DNA from: MGML01 sp964493985
GTDB lineage: Bacteria > Chloroflexota > Dehalococcoidia > Dehalococcoidales > UBA2162
Assembly (NCBI GenBank): GCA_964493985.1
Contig: CAZBQL010000003.1
Span: 1-64,000 of the forward strand
DNA: 64,000 nucleotides
Reading direction: 5' to 3'
Position numbers and translations under genes: made by a program. Under the pieces are notes generated by a model. That model worked only from the letters and a program-made list of their open reading frames with translations, had not been told where the DNA came from and made no database searches. Numbering within the stretch: position 1 is the stretch's first letter; each line of letters opens with the position of its first letter. Shown one piece after another: positions 7,726 to 16,391 of this stretch.

Positions 7726-9198
7726 TTACTCAAGTACACCATTTACTACCAGGTCGACAATCTCTTCATCCGTAAATCCGAGTATCTCTTTAAGAACATA
7801 TTCGTTGTGTTCACCCAGCAGTGGCGCCCGTTCCAGTTGGCAGGGTGCCTTCGACATCTGAAACGGAGATGCCGCTGCATGGTGTTTACCAAGTCGCGGG
7901 TGGTCGAGTTCCTGGAAGAAGTTTCTGTGCCTGGTCTGCAGATCATGCTCAAGCTGGTCTTCGCCGGTCTCCACTACGCCGGCAGGAACGCCGGCTTCCT
8001 GCATAATAGTCATAACTTCAAAGGCAAAGTATTGAGTCGTCCATTCCTCGACCAGCCTTTCCAGTTCGTCCTCGTTCTCTTTTCTTGACACGAGAGTGCT
8101 GAACCGGTCGTCTTTCGTCCATTCAGGACCACCGATAGCCTTACAGAAATTCCGCCAGTCTTCATCAGTGGTTACCGCGATAGCGCACCACCTGTCTTCA
8201 TCCTTACATCGGTAGGAATTATTTACCTTCTGAGTATCATCGAAATCCAGGAGTCTTTCGGCAGTTATTGCGATAGGCTGCATTCGGTTTATCACTTCCT
8301 CAACCCAAAGGTTGGCAGTCCATTGTTCCACCAGTTTCCTGAGTTCCTCCCGGTTTTCTTCTCTCAGTGCCTGCGTACTAAATTTTTGTTCTTTTGTCCA
8401 TTCCGGATTTTCCAGTACTCCGCAGAATTTTTCCCATTCTTCATCGGTGGAAATATTGATGACACAATACCTGGCTTCATCCCTGCAACGAAAAGCATTA
8501 TGCGGAGACGCAGTATCAGTACGGTTACCCATTCGCTCGGCAACTCGGTTGTTTACAAAGTAATCCAGGATTAAAGGCGATATAAAATGCAGACCGGTCT
8601 CGAACTGGGCGGTATCTATGTACATACCCTTACCGGTACGCTTCCGGTACAACAGTGCCCCGATAAGCAGGCAGACATTATAATGAGGTGTAATGAAGTC
8701 GGTATACACTCCGAGTTCAGGCGGGGGCCTGTCCAGCCAGCCGGCGATATGGCTGAAGCCGGAGAGAGCCGAAAGCTGGAATCCCCATCCCGGGTGACGG
8801 GAAAAAGGTCCGGTTTGACCCTGCATGCAGGAACTCAGCATGATCACATTCGGATTCACTTTCTTGATTTCTTCATATCCCAGACCCAGTTTTTCAATCA
8901 CGCCACCGGCGAAGTTTTCCACAACAATATCAGCCCAGGCTGCAATCTTTAAGGCTATGTCTCGACCCCTGGGATCGTTAAGTTTCAAGGTTACACCCAG
9001 CTTACCGGTATTCCATTGTGTAAACTGCGTGGCCAGGTCCGGTTCAGCCGCCTGGGTCCTAAAAATCTCAAGGTTGGTCCTGCCTTCTATTCTAACCACC
9101 GTGGCACCATAATCGGACAGGGGCTTGGTCGTCAGTGGCCCGACGATAACGCGTGAAAAATCACAGATCTTTACTCCGTCAAGCAGCTTCTTCGACAT
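7726..9198 (-). CDS. Class III CoA-transferase (CaiB/BaiF) with internal duplication
   Basis: This 490-residue protein is longer than the usual 390-420 because a segment of the C-terminal half occurs twice. Residues 237-309 (start FRCRDEARYCVINISTDEEW) and 330-400 (start YRCKDEDRWCAIAVTTDEDW) align closely, 93 residues apart. The N-terminal Rossmann-like half is normal (DFSRVIVGPLTTKPLSDYGA). D167 in VYTDFIT sits where the family's acyl-accepting aspartate is expected, and the C terminus has the standard RAPLLGEHNEYVLKE. The family moves CoA between carboxylic acids by a ping-pong mechanism. AGGAG precedes the ATG. It is the last gene of the minus-strand catabolic cluster. Confidence 0.92.
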   Translation of the reverse strand: MSKKLLDGVKICDFSRVIVGPLTTKPLSDYGATVVRIEGRTNLEIFRTQAAEPDLATQFTQWNTGKLGVTLKLNDPRGRDIALKIAAWADIVVENFAGGVIEKLGLGYEEIKKVNPNVIMLSSCMQGQTGPFSRHPGWGFQLSALSGFSHIAGWLDRPPPELGVYTDFITPHYNVCLLIGALLYRKRTGKGMYIDTAQFETGLHFISPLILDYFVNNRVAERMGNRTDTASPHNAFRCRDEARYCVINISTDEEWEKFCGVLENPEWTKEQKFSTQALREENREELRKLVEQWTANLWVEEVINRMQPIAITAERLLDFDDTQKVNNSYRCKDEDRWCAIAVTTDEDWRNFCKAIGGPEWTKDDRFSTLVSRKENEDELERLVEEWTTQYFAFEVMTIMQEAGVPAGVVETGEDQLEHDLQTRHRNFFQELDHPRLGKHHAAASPFQMSKAPCQLERAPLLGEHNEYVLKEILGFTDEEIVDLVVNGVLE

Positions 9199-9223
9199 AT
9201 CTCTTCTCCTGAATCTGGCTTCA

Positions 9224-10471
9224 TTATATAATCCCGCCCTGGTTCAATTCTCTGAATTTATCTTCCGAATATCCCATTTCACCCTGATAAATTTCTTCAT
9301 TGTGTTCGCCGATAAGCGGGGCACGGCGTGTTATTCGAGGAGGAGCTTCCGTAGTTTTGGCGAAAGGACCTGGATAAGTGATTGTTGTCCCCAGTTCGGG
9401 ATGGTCTAATTCAACCCAGTACTCCCTTGATGCAAGCTGGCGGTTGCTGGCTATCTCAGCGGTACTGTTCAAGGGATAGACCTGCGCATTATGTACAAGG
9501 GCAGCTTCCAGTAGCTCTGCCTTGGTGTGCCGCATAAAAAGCTCCCGGGTAGGTTCGGCGATTTTTGTTAATATTTCCGGCGGAGTGTGAATCAAACTTA
9601 ACTCTTCCCAGTTAAACTCTTTTATAAAGTCCGTCGCAACTCCTTCACTCTCCATCCATTTTACGATTGGGCCATTCCATCGCTTACCGGCAGTACCTCC
9701 CCAGTACATTGCATAGACATACCCGTCTTTACATTCCCATATGCGTCCAAGAATAGCCTTGCCGCCGCCACGATGCTGAATTCTCTTGCTGAAGTCCCAG
9801 AATGCCGTCACTCTTTCCGGGGTGATTCTCGAGGTTGAATCATGGATCGACACATCGATGTACTGTCCTTCGCCGGTCATCTCACGCTGGTAAAGAGCGA
9901 GAAGGACTCCCTGAGCCGCCTGACCCCCACCGTGGAGATAGGTCTGAAAATGATGGCTTATCCGTACAGGAGGTCTGTCTGCATCTCCAACGGAAGACAT
10001 ATACCCTCCCATAGCATAGAGAGTAATATCCGAATACTTGAAATCCTTATAAGGACCGGTTTGACCGTAAGGAGTGATGGAGACTACGATTATGTCTTTG
10101 TTAATCTTCTCCAGTTCATCGTATCCAAGTCCCTGTTCTTTCATATACCCCGGAGGAAAAGACTCTATTACTACATCGGCGGTTTTTACCAGCTCCTTGA
10201 ATATCTCCTTACCTTGAGGGGTCTCAATATCGAGGGTTATCCCCCGCTTGTTGGTATTATATGAGAACCAGTACAGGCTCTTTTCAGGATCAGTCTCGTC
10301 GTGGTAGTACGGTCCGATATTGCGGGAAGAATCTCCACCCGGTTTCTCGATTTTTATTACATCAGCCCCAAGGTCCCCAAGCATCTTTCCACAGAGAAGC
10401 CCCTTCTCATCGGTCAGGTCCAAGGCACGATAAGGACTGAGCATACCTGAAACGTTGTCTCCCTCTGCCAT
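9224..10471 (-). CDS. Class III CoA-transferase, variant without the usual aspartate
   Basis: A protein of about 415 residues of the CaiB/BaiF family, with LTDEKGLLCGKMLGDLGADV at the N terminus and RAPLIGEHNEEIY near the C terminus. Where other members show D-x-x-x-G before the TGEGQ loop, this one reads ISHHFQTYLHGGGQAA, so the catalytic aspartate position appears to be filled by Q or Y. The CoA-transferase at 38698 shares this form. AAGGGAG upstream supports the ATG at 10471 rather than the longer frame. It lies 25 bases before the duplicated CoA-transferase, probably cotranscribed. It may be a distinct subfamily or a non-catalytic partner. Confidence 0.88.
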   Translation of the reverse strand: MAEGDNVSGMLSPYRALDLTDEKGLLCGKMLGDLGADVIKIEKPGGDSSRNIGPYYHDETDPEKSLYWFSYNTNKRGITLDIETPQGKEIFKELVKTADVVIESFPPGYMKEQGLGYDELEKINKDIIVVSITPYGQTGPYKDFKYSDITLYAMGGYMSSVGDADRPPVRISHHFQTYLHGGGQAAQGVLLALYQREMTGEGQYIDVSIHDSTSRITPERVTAFWDFSKRIQHRGGGKAILGRIWECKDGYVYAMYWGGTAGKRWNGPIVKWMESEGVATDFIKEFNWEELSLIHTPPEILTKIAEPTRELFMRHTKAELLEAALVHNAQVYPLNSTAEIASNRQLASREYWVELDHPELGTTITYPGPFAKTTEAPPRITRRAPLIGEHNEEIYQGEMGYSEDKFRELNQGGII

Positions 10472-10586
10472 ACGGTAAACTCCCTTCAACTGTTTGCTGA
10501 CAATAATTAACCAACAAACGATAATAACTGAAAACGGTATACAAAACTCAGACGATCATGCATCGCTGGAAATCATATACCGCGAT

Positions 10587-10617
10587 ATAGCTGCGGAGTA
10601 TATGATTCCGCAGCTAT
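10587..10617 (-). terminator. Perfect 11-bp hairpin between SDR and CoA-transferase genes
   Basis: ATAGCTGCGGA and TCCGCAGCTAT pair perfectly around a 9-base loop, just downstream of the SDR on the minus strand. There is no clear T run, so it may be a pause, processing or regulatory hairpin rather than a simple terminator. Confidence 0.5.
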
Positions 10618-10629
10618 AATCGTTATATT

Positions 10630-11394
10630 CTAATATGTGAACAGGTCAAGACCACCCATTACATGTATGTTCTGGCCGGTTATGTACTTGCATTGTTCCG
10701 ATACCAGGAATGCAACTGTTGTGGCGACATCTATCGGTTCACCCATTTTTCGCATGGCTACCTGAGCGACGATTCGCTGGAATGTCTCGGATTCCAGGAT
10801 CCTACCTCCGCTGGTATCAACGACACCGAGAGTCACGGTATTGGCGGTGATACCGGATCGTGCACCTTCAAGGGCAGCCGTCTTGGCAAGAGCGATAACT
10901 CCTGCCTTAGCCGCTGAATAGTTTGCCTGACCGAAACCGCCCTGAACACCGGCGATCGAGGAAATATTAACGATACGTCCGTACTGTCGTTCAACCATCT
11001 GGTCCCATAGTTCTCTTATCCAGTACCATGGTCCGTCAAGATCAATCCTGATAAGATTCTTCCAGTCATCGACGGTAGTTTTCTGGATGCGTCCGCCGCC
11101 GCGAAGCAGAGCGGCATTATTGACCAGAATATCAATTGGTCCCATTTCAGCCAGTATCTTTGCAGCGCCTTCTTTAACCTGCTCGTATTCACTCTGGTCA
11201 ACGTTATAAGCTTTAGCGGTAACTCCCATCCCCGAGAGTTCTTTAGCAATCTCCTGGGCGCCTTCGTAATTAACGTCGACGCATGCGATATTTGCGCCTT
11301 CTGCTGCCAGGGTCTTCGCTATCGTGTGTCCCATTGCTCCCTGGCGTCCGGTACCTGTGACTATTGCATTTCTGCCCTTTAAACCATAATCCAT
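10630..11394 (-). CDS. SDR-family NAD(P)-dependent oxidoreductase
   Basis: A classical short-chain dehydrogenase of 254 residues. The cofactor motif is TGTGRQGAMG (about 13-22), the acidic residue after strand 2 (CVDVN) suggests NAD, and NNAALLRGG follows. The catalytic set is S in NISSIAG and YSAAK. In a cluster with enoyl-CoA hydratase and acyl-CoA dehydrogenases, a 3-hydroxyacyl-CoA dehydrogenase or ketoreductase role fits, but this is inference from neighbours. AAGG precedes the ATG. The enoyl-CoA hydratase gene ends 36 bases upstream. Confidence 0.88.
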   Translation of the reverse strand: MDYGLKGRNAIVTGTGRQGAMGHTIAKTLAAEGANIACVDVNYEGAQEIAKELSGMGVTAKAYNVDQSEYEQVKEGAAKILAEMGPIDILVNNAALLRGGGRIQKTTVDDWKNLIRIDLDGPWYWIRELWDQMVERQYGRIVNISSIAGVQGGFGQANYSAAKAGVIALAKTAALEGARSGITANTVTLGVVDTSGGRILESETFQRIVAQVAMRKMGEPIDVATTVAFLVSEQCKYITGQNIHVMGGLDLFTY

Positions 11395-11429
11395 TTCATC
11401 TACCTTCTTTTAAATATTTTAAAATCAGC

Positions 11430-12197
11430 TTATTCACCCGTATAGTTCGGTTTTCTTTTTTCGGCAAACGCCTTCATACCCTCGGCGAAATCTTTGGACG
11501 AATTTACTCTTCTGCCCAGTTCGCTTTCGAGAGCAAGGCCATCTGCCAAACTCATTTCTATACCTCTTAGCATTGCCTCTTTCACACCCTGTACCGCCAA
11601 AGGAGCCGATCCGGCAATCTTCTCAGCACGTGCCCTCGCTGTCTCCATCAGTTTATCCAGCGGTACTACTTCGTGTACAAGCCTGATGGCGAGAGCTTCA
11701 TCGGCTTTGACACGCCTCCCCATTATCATCATCTCCGCAGCCACACTAAATGGTACCAGACGAGGCAATCGCTGAGTACCACCCCACCCAGGTAACAGTC
11801 CCAGGGTTACTTCCGTCAGCCCTAACTGAGCATTCTCCGACGCTACCCTGATATCACAGGCCAGGGCTATTTCAAGACCTCCACCCAGGGCATATCCGTT
11901 GATTGCCGCGATGAGAGGTTTGTACAACTCGAGACCGCGAACTAGTGTCTCCTTCGGGATAGGCCTGGCTTGACCACCACCGGCTGTCTGACCGGCACTC
12001 CTTAGATTTAGTCCTGTACAGAAAGCCTTTTCTCCGGCGCCGGTTACAATTCCTACCCACAGATTTTTATCATCACGAAAGTCTATCAACGCGTCTGTCC
12101 ACTCGGCTACCTGAGTCGGAGTCAGCGCGTTCATCACTTCCGGATTATTAATGGTGAATGTGGCTACATGACCTTCTTTGACGTATTCTATCGGCAT
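11430..12197 (-). CDS. Enoyl-CoA hydratase/isomerase family protein
   Basis: A 255-residue crotonase-fold protein. The oxyanion-hole and CoA-binding region is KAFCTGLNLRS (about 58-68) and INGYALGGGLEIALACD (about 98-114). Both glutamates used by hydratases appear to be present, in GGGLEIA and LTEVTLGLLPGWGGTQ. This supports hydration of 2-enoyl-CoA to 3-hydroxyacyl-CoA. The ATG follows AGGAGAATGAAAA. It lies between the SDR and the acyl-CoA dehydrogenase pair, which together form three consecutive beta-oxidation-type steps. Confidence 0.92.
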   Translation of the reverse strand: MPIEYVKEGHVATFTINNPEVMNALTPTQVAEWTDALIDFRDDKNLWVGIVTGAGEKAFCTGLNLRSAGQTAGGGQARPIPKETLVRGLELYKPLIAAINGYALGGGLEIALACDIRVASENAQLGLTEVTLGLLPGWGGTQRLPRLVPFSVAAEMMIMGRRVKADEALAIRLVHEVVPLDKLMETARARAEKIAGSAPLAVQGVKEAMLRGIEMSLADGLALESELGRRVNSSKDFAEGMKAFAEKRKPNYTGE

Positions 12198-12291
12198 TTT
12201 TCATTCTCCTGAAGTTATTCGTTGGAAAAAATGACCACGTTTATTATTAAACTACATCTGCCCTTCATGGGCTAACTTGTTCTTTTCCTGC

Positions 12292-12318
12292 GGCTTGGAA
12301 TTGTATAATTCCCGCCGG
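12292..12318. other. Small imperfect hairpin in the gap between acyl-CoA dehydrogenase and hydratase genes
   Basis: CGGC, GGAATT, a GTAT loop, AATTCC and GCCG form a stem interrupted by a small mismatch. No T run follows on either strand. Function unclear. Confidence 0.3.
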
Positions 12319-12432
12319 AGAGATTATCACCTCCTTAAAATCCAGGATATTTCATTGCAGTGTGCGCTGATTTTATAATTTGTTATATATGAAGTCAAAC
12401 TTCAATCAACCGATGTTTTACTTTGTCATCGG

Positions 12433-13572
12433 CTATATTTCAAGTAATTTCGCAACTTTTTCACGATGGTAATCACTATCACCGAAATTCACCTCACATG
12501 CTTTGGCTCTCTTGAAGTAGAGATGCATATCATGGTCCCAGGTAAAACCGATACCGCCGTGAATCTGGACACCATCGAACACGGCATGCTTATACGTTTC
12601 ACCACACCAGGATTTTGCCATTGACGCAGCCATAGCTATATCCGGAGTATTCTCTGTTATCGCCCAGGCCGCGTAATACATTATCGATGTCGAGCCTTCG
12701 ACCTCGAGGGCTATATTTGCGAGTTTGTGCTGGATTGCCTGAAAACTCCCTATCGGCCTCTCGAAGGCAATTCTCTCCTTGGCATAATCTATCGTTGTAT
12801 CGAGTGCCCAGCGAGCTCCACCCGTCATCCAGGCTGCTTCGGCGACCGCCGCTTCATTTTTCATTTTTTCGACTACCGGCCATCCCTTATCGACTTCGCC
12901 TATTACGTTTTTCGCTGGAACCGATACGTTATTAAAGACCACTTCGCAAAGCTTTTCTCCGGTCATTGTCTTAAGAACTTCCACCTGGACACCTTCTGAT
13001 TTCGCATCAACGAGGAAGAGTGTAATCCCTACTTCCTTGTTCGCACCATCGGTTGTCCTGGTGACACAGAGAATGTAATCGGCTACGTTGGCATCCGGTA
13101 CAAACAGCTTGGTACCGTTTATGACATAATTGTCACCGGATTTTTCCGCTTTAACCGTCATGCCAGATGCTTCCAGGCTTCCATTTTCCTCCATGAATGC
13201 CAGAGTCAGAATTAACTCACCGTTTATCATCCTGGGCAGTATGTCTTTCTTCTGTTCTTCGGTGCCTGCTGCAAGAATGGTATGCCCCACATGTACAACT
13301 GTCGGTACCAGCGGACCCGGAACGAGGGCACGTCCGCATTCCTCCAGCAGCACCGCCAGGTCCAGGAAAGTGAAATCGGCTCCACCGTACTCTTCGGGGA
13401 AGGACAGACCCAGCCATCCCAGTTCGGCCATCTTCTTCCAGAGCTCGGGAGAATACGCTTTCTCATCGTCTTCCATTATTTCCCTGACCAGTTCCTTGGG
13501 GCATTCTTTCTCCAGGAAATCACGGGCTGAAGTTTTAAGCATTACCTGTTCTTCATCAAGTTCAAAATTCAT
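12433..13572 (-). CDS. Acyl-CoA dehydrogenase (shorter member of a pair)
   Basis: A 379-residue flavoprotein of the acyl-CoA dehydrogenase family, with an N-terminal helical domain (MNFELDEEQVMLKTSARDFL), a middle beta domain and a C-terminal helical domain. The C-terminal domain has AFERPIGSFQAIQHKLA (about 274-290) and QIHGGIGFTWDHDMHLYFKR (about 341-360). It would oxidise an acyl-CoA to the 2-enoyl-CoA. It follows another dehydrogenase with a 21-base gap. Such adjacent, divergent pairs form heteromeric enzymes in steroid-degrading actinobacteria, so a two-subunit enzyme is possible. GAGGAG precedes the ATG. Confidence 0.92.
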   Translation of the reverse strand: MNFELDEEQVMLKTSARDFLEKECPKELVREIMEDDEKAYSPELWKKMAELGWLGLSFPEEYGGADFTFLDLAVLLEECGRALVPGPLVPTVVHVGHTILAAGTEEQKKDILPRMINGELILTLAFMEENGSLEASGMTVKAEKSGDNYVINGTKLFVPDANVADYILCVTRTTDGANKEVGITLFLVDAKSEGVQVEVLKTMTGEKLCEVVFNNVSVPAKNVIGEVDKGWPVVEKMKNEAAVAEAAWMTGGARWALDTTIDYAKERIAFERPIGSFQAIQHKLANIALEVEGSTSIMYYAAWAITENTPDIAMAASMAKSWCGETYKHAVFDGVQIHGGIGFTWDHDMHLYFKRAKACEVNFGDSDYHREKVAKLLEI

Positions 13573-13593
13573 TTGATGTCACTCCTCTCTTTT

Positions 13594-14787
13594 CTATACC
13601 CACCTGGGAAGTCCCAAGGTTCGCTGTGCAATAATATTCCTCTTTACCTCGGAGGTACCGGTCGCGATAGTATTTCCCCGCGAATTGAGGAAGCTCCTCT
13701 GCCAGCTTCCGTTCTTTATCGCATACTTGGATCCTCTGACCAGCCTGCTGTAGGGTCCCTGGAGATACATCGCAAAGTCCTGCATTCGCTGTCCCATTTC
13801 CTGCGTCAGGGCACTGCCTACCGCGCTCTCAGGACCCGGTGTCATGCCCCTGAGCTGACGGGTAAGAGCACGCAGTCCGATATATTTCGCAACATTGGCT
13901 TCGATGTAGAACTGGGCTATCTTCTGCCGCGTTACAGGATCTGTATTACGCTGCATATTCCTGGCAAGTACGATAAGTTCATTGATGGATGACAGAAGGC
14001 CGACAGCCGAGCTGGCATTCGATCTCTCGAACTCAAGAGTGCCCATTGAGATATAAAAACCTCTGTCCTTTTCACCGACCATCAGGCTCTTGTGGATACG
14101 CACATCGTCGAGGAATGTTTCCCCGAACAGTGCATAGCCGGTCATTTCTCTCAGGGGGCGGACCGTTACTCCGGGAGCGTGCATGTCGAGAAGAAAGTAA
14201 CTTATCCCTCGTTGTTTCGGTATATCGGGATCGAAGTTCGTCCTCGCTAAAAGGATGGCCCAGTCGGCTCTCATCCCGCCTGTTGTCCACACTTTCTGTC
14301 CGTTAACCACATAGTAGTCACCGTCTTCGACGGCTCTTGTCTGGATATTCTTCAGGTCCGAACCCGCTCCCGGCTCGGAAAATCCCTGGCACCAGACCTC
14401 TTCCCCACTGAGTATCTTCGGGAGAAATCGTTTCTTCTGCTCCTCGGTACCGGCTGCTATTATCGTCGGTCCTGCCCAGCCGACTCCCAGACCTCCAGCT
14501 CCCATCGGAGCACGGCGTTTTGCCATTTCTTCGTTGAAGATAACCTGCTCCATCAGGGTAGCGCCGCGACCGCCGTATTCTTTCGGCCAGGCAATCCCGA
14601 CGTATCCGGCTTTATAAAGTTTCTTGTGCCATTCGCGGCTGAACGCCAGACTTTCTTCCGATTCCGGCTCAGGTCCCGAACCGTCATTCCTGACATACCA
14701 GTCAGGCAGGTCTTTCATGTTTTCGTCCAGCCAGTCATTCACCTCTTTCTTAAAGGCCTCTTCTTCAGGTGTAAGAGAAAAATCCAT
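13594..14787 (-). CDS. Acyl-CoA dehydrogenase (longer member of a pair)
   Basis: A 397-residue member of the same family as its downstream neighbour but clearly diverged from it. It has WPKEYGGRGATLMEQVIF (about 70-87), the flavin-contact region CQGFSEPGAGSDL (about 134-146) and the C-terminal GTSEVKRNIIAQRTLGLP. It starts with MDFSLTPEEEAFKKEV after AAAGGAG. Its place directly before the second dehydrogenase suggests joint expression. Substrate unknown; from context probably a branched or cyclic acyl-CoA. Confidence 0.92.
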   Translation of the reverse strand: MDFSLTPEEEAFKKEVNDWLDENMKDLPDWYVRNDGSGPEPESEESLAFSREWHKKLYKAGYVGIAWPKEYGGRGATLMEQVIFNEEMAKRRAPMGAGGLGVGWAGPTIIAAGTEEQKKRFLPKILSGEEVWCQGFSEPGAGSDLKNIQTRAVEDGDYYVVNGQKVWTTGGMRADWAILLARTNFDPDIPKQRGISYFLLDMHAPGVTVRPLREMTGYALFGETFLDDVRIHKSLMVGEKDRGFYISMGTLEFERSNASSAVGLLSSINELIVLARNMQRNTDPVTRQKIAQFYIEANVAKYIGLRALTRQLRGMTPGPESAVGSALTQEMGQRMQDFAMYLQGPYSRLVRGSKYAIKNGSWQRSFLNSRGNTIATGTSEVKRNIIAQRTLGLPRWV

Positions 14788-14888
14788 CTCTTCGCTCCTT
14801 TCTCTATCAAATCGCCGATAATGGATCTAATATTTCAGCAGATGTATATTTTAACATTTCCACCCAGATAAAATAAATTTCCCGCCGG

Positions 14889-16325
14889 TTATCTCCTTTC
14901 ATGGTACTCAATGTATCGTCCAAGGGCGAGAGCAGCACGGTTAACCGAAGGGAATACAGCGAATCCTTCCTTCGCAAGTATGGACTGGACTTCGAGCGAA
15001 AGTTTCTTGGCCTCTGCCGATAGAATAAAATCAAGAACTACTACGGTCTTATGCTTGATCTCCGGCGCAAGTTTTTTCAAAGTATCAAGGTACGGCTTAT
15101 ACATTATATGCCGTATCGACGGAGTCAGGTCGAACTGTATATGCACCAGTAGAAGATCCGTCTTCTCCCAGCCGGAGATACTCTCTATTGCCGCAGATGT
15201 TCCTTTCGAGCCTGCTCTCGGCCAGAGATCGAACGGATTTTTAAATATACTTCCGGCGCGACCACCACAGATCTCCGCCAGTTTATCCTGCAGTGCCTGG
15301 GGAGCTAAGGGTACTCTCATTCCCTGTTCGGTACAGGCATCGGCGGCCTGAATTCCGGCGCCGCCGCCGAAGCCGACTATTGAAATATTACGACCTACCG
15401 GTAGAGAGAGGAAGTTGAAAAGCAAAATCATATCCACAAGTTCTTCAAGGCTGTATACCTGAATAGCCCCGGCCTGTCTCAGCGCGGCATTCCAGACTAC
15501 ACTTGATCCGGCGATAGACGCTGTATGAGATGCCGCGCCTCTTGAACCGGCCTCCGTATGTCCAGCCTTAAAGATGATAACCGGTTTTACAGCAGCCGCC
15601 TCTTTAAGCACTTTGAAAAATCGTTGTCCGTCCTTTACTCCCTCTATGTAGGCGGCAATTATCTCCGTATCCGGGTCTTCGCTGAAATACTCGATAAAAT
15701 CACACTCGTTTAAGTCGGAGGCGTTTCCGTAGCTGAGAGCCTTGCTGAAATAAACGCCGCGCATGGTTGCGTCTCGTACAACATACGTCCCGTTTCGACC
15801 GCTCTGAGCTATCCAGCCCACGTTCCCGGATTTCTTCGTAAAACCTTCGTCGAACGTAAGACCGCTCTTCGGGCAGTAAATACCCATTCCGTTCGGACCC
15901 GTCATCCTTATTCCGGACTGCCGGGCTATGGAGAGTATCTCCGCCTCCAGGGCTTTTCCTTCTTCATCACCCAGCTCGCTGAAACCGGCGGTAAACAGGT
16001 GAAGCAGCTTGACACCTTTTTCTACACAGTCGGAGACCAACTGCGGTGTATGCCTGGCAGGAATAGCGGATACAACAAAGTCTACCGGCCCGGGGATATC
16101 CTTCAGACTGCGATATATCTTCCTTCCCATAGCTTCGCCGCCCGATGGATTAACTGCATAGATCTTGCCCTTGAAACCTGCAGCTTCAAAACGAGTGATA
16201 TAGCTGTTGGCAATACCAGTCCCCTTTGTTTCGGCGGAAACCCCGGCGACCGCTATCGACCTTGGATGAAATATATAATCGAGTGCCGGTTTCTGCCCTT
16301 CTTTTACTGGTTTCGGAGTCGTCAA
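14889..16325 (-). CDS. NDP-forming acyl-CoA synthetase alpha-subunit-like protein
   Basis: This 478-residue protein has the CoA-binding Rossmann domain (PRSIAVAGVS at about 23-32, NPSGGEAMGRKIY) followed by two succinyl-CoA-synthetase-like domains. The expected phosphohistidine region is AGHTEAGSRGAASHTASIAG (about 269-288). Members convert acyl-CoA, ADP and phosphate to acid and ATP, but they need an ATP-grasp beta subunit or domain. None is fused here or encoded in this window. The start is TTG with GGAGG at good spacing. It lies between the dehydrogenase pair and a FAD protein, which suits energy recovery at the end of an acid-degradation route. Confidence 0.85.
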   Translation of the reverse strand: MTTPKPVKEGQKPALDYIFHPRSIAVAGVSAETKGTGIANSYITRFEAAGFKGKIYAVNPSGGEAMGRKIYRSLKDIPGPVDFVVSAIPARHTPQLVSDCVEKGVKLLHLFTAGFSELGDEEGKALEAEILSIARQSGIRMTGPNGMGIYCPKSGLTFDEGFTKKSGNVGWIAQSGRNGTYVVRDATMRGVYFSKALSYGNASDLNECDFIEYFSEDPDTEIIAAYIEGVKDGQRFFKVLKEAAAVKPVIIFKAGHTEAGSRGAASHTASIAGSSVVWNAALRQAGAIQVYSLEELVDMILLFNFLSLPVGRNISIVGFGGGAGIQAADACTEQGMRVPLAPQALQDKLAEICGGRAGSIFKNPFDLWPRAGSKGTSAAIESISGWEKTDLLLVHIQFDLTPSIRHIMYKPYLDTLKKLAPEIKHKTVVVLDFILSAEAKKLSLEVQSILAKEGFAVFPSVNRAALALGRYIEYHERR

Positions 16326-16391
16326 GAAATGCCTCCGTTCTAACAGCCTGGCAGCCTCAGGCAGGTAAAATACTTTGAAGTTAGAGTTTTT

